A DNA stretch of 35,599 nt from Mucilaginibacter sp. (GTDB lineage: Bacteria; Bacteroidota; Bacteroidia; Sphingobacteriales; Sphingobacteriaceae): contig JAQBOH010000026.1 in assembly GCA_028288125.1 (NCBI GenBank), positions 1-35,599 on the forward strand, read 5' to 3'. Both the position numbers and the translations under genes were made by a program. The stretch's first letter is position 1. Every line of letters starts with the position of its first letter. Below, one piece after another: positions 31,788-35,599 of this stretch. Under the pieces are notes generated by a model. It was not told where the DNA came from and did not search any database. It saw nothing but the letters and a program-made list of their open reading frames with translations.

Positions 31788-34721
31788 ATGAACGAAGCAG
31801 AAAAAGATCCTCAGCATCATATTATTATAAAAGGGGCAAGGGTACACAACCTCAAAAATATGGATGTGGCCATCCCTAAAAACAAGCTGGTTGTGGTTAC
31901 AGGCATGTCGGGCTCGGGTAAATCATCGCTTGCTTTTGACACCCTGTATGCCGAGGGCCAGCGCCGCTACGTGGAAAGCCTGTCGTCCTACGCCCGGCAA
32001 TTCCTGGGCCGTATGAATAAGCCTGATGTTGATTATATCAAAGGCATAGCCCCGGCTATCGCCATCGAGCAAAAGGTCATCACTTCCAACCCGCGCTCTA
32101 CAGTGGGTACATCAACTGAAATATATGACTACCTCAAATTGCTGTTCTCGCGTATCGGTAAAACCATGTCGCCGGTATCAGGCGGGATAGTAAAAAAAGA
32201 TTCGGTAACGGATGTCATTAATTTTATCATGGCACTGCCCGAAGAAACCATGGTTACAGTGCTTTGTCCATTATACCCGCACAACAATCGCAGCTTAAAA
32301 GAAGAACTCGCTGTGCTGATGCAAAAAGGTTTCGTGCGCGTTGAATTCAGGGGCAAGCTTTCAAAAATTGAGGACTTGCTGGAGGACATGAGCATTGTTG
32401 ATGATGGATCGTGGTTGATTGAGGAGGTAAAAGGTGAAAGCGGAAAGGCAAAAGGTGAAAGGTCAAAGGCAAAAGGTAAAAGCGAAATTGAGAAAGTAGA
32501 AGATACTGCCGCTTACAACTTACAGCCCACAACCTACAACGCTGTCCGCATCGTCATCGACCGTATCTCAAAAAACCAGGAAGAAGAAACACTAAGCCGT
32601 TTAGGCGACTCTATACAAACAGCCTTCTTTGAAGGCAAGGGCGATTGTTATGTTCGTTACCAGGAACCTGATGCGGACAAGGAGCAGGAACGCTTTTTCT
32701 GCGACCGCTTTGAGCTGGACGGCATCCGCTTTGAAGAGCCTACGCCAAACTTTTTCAGCTTCAATAATCCGTACGGCGCGTGTAAACGCTGCGAGGGCTA
32801 TGGTAAAGTGATCGGCATTGATGAGGACCTGGTTATTCCCGATAAAAGCAAAAGCATTTATGAAGGCGCATTAGCCCCCTGGCGCGGTGAAAAGATGCGG
32901 GAATGGAATGATGTCCTCGTGAAAAATGCATTAAAATTTGATTTCCCCATACATCGACAGTATAACCAGCTTACCGAAAAGGAGCAAAAGCTGCTATGGA
33001 CAGGCAACCAATATTTCCGCGGCCTCGATGCTTTTTTTAAGGAAATGGAGGAGCAGACCTATAAAATTCAGTATCGCGTTTTGTTGTCCCGTTACCGGGG
33101 AAAAACCACTTGCCCCGAATGCAAGGGCAGCCGCTTACGGCAGGATGCTTCGTATGTGAAAATTAACGGCAAATCGATAACCGATGTGGTATTAATGCCG
33201 CTGGACAAGGCGCTTGAATTTTTCAAATCGATCGAATTAAACGAAACTGATATAAAGATCGGCAAACGCCTGCTGATGGAAATCACCAACAGGCTGTTGT
33301 TTTTAAATGATGTGGGTTTAAGCTATTTAACGCTTAACCGTTTATCAAATACGCTCTCGGGCGGCGAGTCGCAGCGTATTAACCTGGCTACTTCATTGGG
33401 CAGTAGTTTGGTGGGTTCTATTTATGTGCTGGACGAACCCAGCATCGGCTTACACCCGCGCGATACCCAAAGATTGATAAGTGTACTAAGGTCGCTGCGC
33501 GATGTTGGGAACACCGTGCTTGTGGTTGAACATGAAGAAGAGATCATGAAGGCCGCCGACCATATTATCGACATCGGCCCCGCCGCGGGTACGCATGGCG
33601 GTAATTTGATGTTTTCGGGCACTTATGATGAGATCATAAAAGACGACAATAGCCTTACCGGCCGGTACCTGAGTGGTAAGGAAGAAATTGAAATACCCCA
33701 CACCCGCCGTAAGTGGAACGATTTTATCGGGATAAAAGGCGCGCGTGAAAACAACCTGAAGCATGTGAGCGCCAAATTCCCGCTGGGTGTGTTAACTGTT
33801 GTTACCGGCGTTTCGGGTTCAGGTAAAACAAGCTTGGTTAAACGGATACTGGCGCCGGCACTGCAAAAAACGCTGGGCAATTATTCGGGCGAACAAACCG
33901 GCTCGTATGACAGTATTGACGGCGACTACCAAAAAATCGAGCAGGTCGAGATGGTCGACCAAAACCCTATTGGCCGTTCGTCGCGTTCAAACCCCGTTAC
34001 CTATGTAAAGGCATGGGACGAGATACGCAACCTGTACGCCTCCCAGCCGGTGGCAAAAGCAGCCGGGTTAAAGCCTTCGGCGTTTTCTTTTAACGTGGAA
34101 GGCGGGCGCTGTGACGTATGCCAGGGTGAAGGCGAGGTGAAGATAGAGATGCAGTTTATGGCCGATATCTTCCTCACCTGCGAAGCCTGCGATGGCAAAC
34201 GTTTTAAACAACACGTGCTGGATGTTACCTACCAGGATCAAAATGTATCCGAAGTATTGGGCATGACCATTGACGAGGCGCTTGAGTTTTTCGCGAAAGA
34301 GCCAAAGATCATCAATAAAATAAAACCGCTGGTTGATGTGGGTTTGGGATATGTGCAGTTGGGACAATCATCCAACACCCTATCCGGCGGCGAGGCACAG
34401 CGCATTAAGCTGGCGTCCTTCCTGGTAAAGGGAAATAATACCCATAAGACATTATTCATTTTCGACGAGCCGACAACCGGCCTGCATTTCGCGGATATCA
34501 AAAAGCTGCTCAAATCATTTGACGCTTTGCTCGACCATGGCAATACCATCATCGTGATCGAGCACAACATGGACGTGATCAAATGCGCCGACTGGGTCAT
34601 CGACATCGGCCCCGAAGGCGGCGACAACGGCGGTAAAGTAATTTTTGAAGGCTTGCCGGAAGATTTGATTAAGGAAAAAGATTCTTATACGGGGAAATTC
34701 TTGAAAGAAAGATTTAGATAG
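31788..34721 (+). CDS. uvrA: Excinuclease ABC subunit A
   Basis: Damage-recognition ATPase of nucleotide excision repair. Seen: two ABC modules with Walker [11 protein letters not shown] and [10 protein letters not shown], signatures LSGGESQRI and LSGGEAQRI, and zinc-ligand pairs [34 protein letters not shown]. The start is ATG 31788 ([11 protein letters not shown], 977 residues); the frame's longer opening lies in the repeat. At residues about 213-253, within the UvrB-binding domain, sits a lysine-rich low-complexity insertion made of heptanucleotide repeats (32430-32539). Confidence 0.98.
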   Translation: MNEAEKDPQHHIIIKGARVHNLKNMDVAIPKNKLVVVTGMSGSGKSSLAFDTLYAEGQRRYVESLSSYARQFLGRMNKPDVDYIKGIAPAIAIEQKVITSNPRSTVGTSTEIYDYLKLLFSRIGKTMSPVSGGIVKKDSVTDVINFIMALPEETMVTVLCPLYPHNNRSLKEELAVLMQKGFVRVEFRGKLSKIEDLLEDMSIVDDGSWLIEEVKGESGKAKGERSKAKGKSEIEKVEDTAAYNLQPTTYNAVRIVIDRISKNQEEETLSRLGDSIQTAFFEGKGDCYVRYQEPDADKEQERFFCDRFELDGIRFEEPTPNFFSFNNPYGACKRCEGYGKVIGIDEDLVIPDKSKSIYEGALAPWRGEKMREWNDVLVKNALKFDFPIHRQYNQLTEKEQKLLWTGNQYFRGLDAFFKEMEEQTYKIQYRVLLSRYRGKTTCPECKGSRLRQDASYVKINGKSITDVVLMPLDKALEFFKSIELNETDIKIGKRLLMEITNRLLFLNDVGLSYLTLNRLSNTLSGGESQRINLATSLGSSLVGSIYVLDEPSIGLHPRDTQRLISVLRSLRDVGNTVLVVEHEEEIMKAADHIIDIGPAAGTHGGNLMFSGTYDEIIKDDNSLTGRYLSGKEEIEIPHTRRKWNDFIGIKGARENNLKHVSAKFPLGVLTVVTGVSGSGKTSLVKRILAPALQKTLGNYSGEQTGSYDSIDGDYQKIEQVEMVDQNPIGRSSRSNPVTYVKAWDEIRNLYASQPVAKAAGLKPSAFSFNVEGGRCDVCQGEGEVKIEMQFMADIFLTCEACDGKRFKQHVLDVTYQDQNVSEVLGMTIDEALEFFAKEPKIINKIKPLVDVGLGYVQLGQSSNTLSGGEAQRIKLASFLVKGNNTHKTLFIFDEPTTGLHFADIKKLLKSFDALLDHGNTIIVIEHNMDVIKCADWVIDIGPEGGDNGGKVIFEGLPEDLIKEKDSYTGKFLKERFR
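32430..32539 (+). repeat. Heptanucleotide tandem tracts inside uvrA
   Basis: Eight consecutive heptamers of the form AAAGGYN (32430-32485) and four of the form CYTACAR (32512-32539), in frame. Because three heptamers equal seven codons, the protein shows a seven-residue period ([21 protein letters not shown]). The style matches the intergenic repeats of this window. Confidence 0.85.
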
Positions 34722-34814
34722 GATTTCACCGATTATTGGGTGATTACACCGATTAACATAGTCAGTGTAATCATTTTTTGTAATCGGTGAAATCACAGTC
34801 TAATCGGTGCAATC
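34722..34814. repeat. Nested inverted repeat after uvrA (family D, copy 2)
   Basis: GATTTCACCGATTA (34722-34735) is exactly complementary to 34781-34794. GATTACACCGATTA (34742-34755) is complementary to 34801-34814 at 13 of 14 bases. It starts directly after the uvrA stop and ends five bases before the next stop. Confidence 0.85.
34742..34779 (+). terminator. Terminator of uvrA within the repeat
   Basis: GATTACAC (34742-34749) pairs with GTGTAATC (34765-34772), followed by a run of six T residues. It is an alternative fold to the larger palindrome. Confidence 0.6.
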
Positions 34815-34819
34815 AAAAG

Positions 34820-35599
34820 TCAATAATAATACCGTACAAAAGCTTCCATAGCCTCATATTCAGCCATACCCAGCTTGTCGTATTGACGGGCCGTTTCCCT
34901 GGTACGGTCTTCGGCCCTTACCCAAAACTCCCTGGCATCATCACCCGGGAACACCGGCCTGTCCTTTTGGCTCTGGTGCTTAAAGATGGCATTGCGCTTG
35001 CGGATCACTTCCTCGGGCGACAGCGGTACGGCCATTTCGATCTCCCAGGTCTCAAACTCCAGCCATGCGCCGCGGTACATCCACAGCCAGCAGTCCTGTA
35101 CCCAGGCTTCTGTTTTCCTGAGCCTGTTCAGTGCGGCAAGGATGATATTGAAACATACCTGGTGGGTGCCATGCGGATCGGCAAAGTCGCCGGCAGCAAA
35201 TACCTGCTGGGGTTTTACTTTTTGCAGCAGCTCCATCGTGAGCTGGATATCTTCTTCGCCTACTGATGCTTTTTTGAACTTTCCTGTTTCGTAGAACGGC
35301 AGGGCCATAAAGTGGATATGGTCGTCTTCGAGGCCCGCATACCTTGCCCCTGAGATGGCTTCTGTCTTCCTGATGAACCCTTTGACATCCCTGATCTCTT
35401 TGGTGTCGACCTGGTTGGGCTGTTTGGTTGGCATGAAGCTTCGCATGTCTTCGTAGATGCTTTTCAGCTTCGTGTTGTCCTGCCCGATGCTCTGGTTAAA
35501 GTCAATGGCGAATTCCACGAACCTGAGTACATCGTCATCCCATACGGCTGTATTGCCTGAGGTTTGGTAGGCCACATGCACATCGTGCCCCTGGTCTAC
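34820..35599 (-). CDS. nagB: NagB/LmbE-type glucosamine-6-phosphate deaminase, C-terminal part
   Basis: The gene runs off the window end, so only about 259 residues are seen. They match the PIG-L/LmbE-type half that in Bacteroidetes is fused after a glucosamine-6-phosphate isomerase domain: HVAYQTSGNTAVWDDDV, EDDHIHFMALPFYETG, AAGDFADPHGTHQVCFNI and WLEFETWEIEMAVPLSPEEV. The open frame continues to the last base, so this is no separate small gene. Deaminase activity would lie in the missing N-terminal half. The assignment to nagB is by family memory and should be checked on the full gene. Confidence 0.8.
   Translation of the reverse strand, partial: VDQGHDVHVAYQTSGNTAVWDDDVLRFVEFAIDFNQSIGQDNTKLKSIYEDMRSFMPTKQPNQVDTKEIRDVKGFIRKTEAISGARYAGLEDDHIHFMALPFYETGKFKKASVGEEDIQLTMELLQKVKPQQVFAAGDFADPHGTHQVCFNIILAALNRLRKTEAWVQDCWLWMYRGAWLEFETWEIEMAVPLSPEEVIRKRNAIFKHQSQKDRPVFPGDDAREFWVRAEDRTRETARQYDKLGMAEYEAMEAFVRYYY

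Noticed and set aside
11168..34814. CRISPR array for the clustered short repeats
   Set aside because: Repeats are 7-9 base words in inverted pairs without regular spacers, and there are no cas genes.

Overview
The window looks like a chromosomal segment from a Sphingobacteriaceae-type Bacteroidetes, most like Mucilaginibacter or Pedobacter. Three things point there: the pyk / IPExxVDY / acpP-fabF-rnc gene order, promoters of the Bacteroidetes form TTTG-N19/20-TAnnTTTG with few Shine-Dalgarno sequences, and a fused NagB/LmbE-type deaminase. This is inference from gene content. I saw no rRNA, tRNA, CRISPR array, transposase or prophage.

Layout. 1-3008: B12-dependent ribonucleotide reductase (minus) behind a structured leader. 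3340-6810: acyltransferase, pyruvate kinase and IPExxVDY protein (all minus). 6953-9196: acpP-fabF-rnc (plus). 9220-9978: secreted unknown (minus). 10277-13151: yicC, gmk, nadD and a MiaE-like hydroxylase (plus). 13208-15544: FAD monooxygenase and RsmI-like methyltransferase (minus). 15601-17735: unknown protein and MFS transporter (plus). 17816-19565: two signal-bearing proteins, a sugar isomerase-like TIM barrel and a NIPSNAP protein, sharing an upstream motif (minus). 19796-21499: cysE-cysM cysteine synthesis pair (plus). 21612-22871: DEAD-box helicase (minus). 23046-24068: two small basic secreted proteins and a lipoprotein. 24538-26643: YCII protein, ECF42-like sigma factor and MmcQ/YjbR protein. 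26762-27307: msrA (minus). 27482-27951: toxin-antitoxin pair whose RelE toxin is split by a -1 frameshift. 28198-30139: recA and nth (minus). 30384-31329: a small unknown and an ECF sigma factor (minus). 31788-34721: uvrA (plus). 34820-35599: C-terminal part of a NagB/LmbE-type protein (minus).

Most genes are ordinary housekeeping (DNA precursors, fatty acids, DNA repair, cysteine, NAD). The unusual layer is the repeats. At least seven sequence families of intergenic inverted repeats occur here. In several the arms are tandem copies of a 7-, 8- or 9-base degenerate word, and they lie tight against start or stop codons. Two run into gene 3' ends, one forms the start region of nth, one end-sequence forms the ATG of the sigma factor, and a heptamer-tandem tract of the same style sits in frame inside uvrA. 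The second notable signal is the RelE gene, split exactly at the heptamer A-AAA-AAC followed by a stop.
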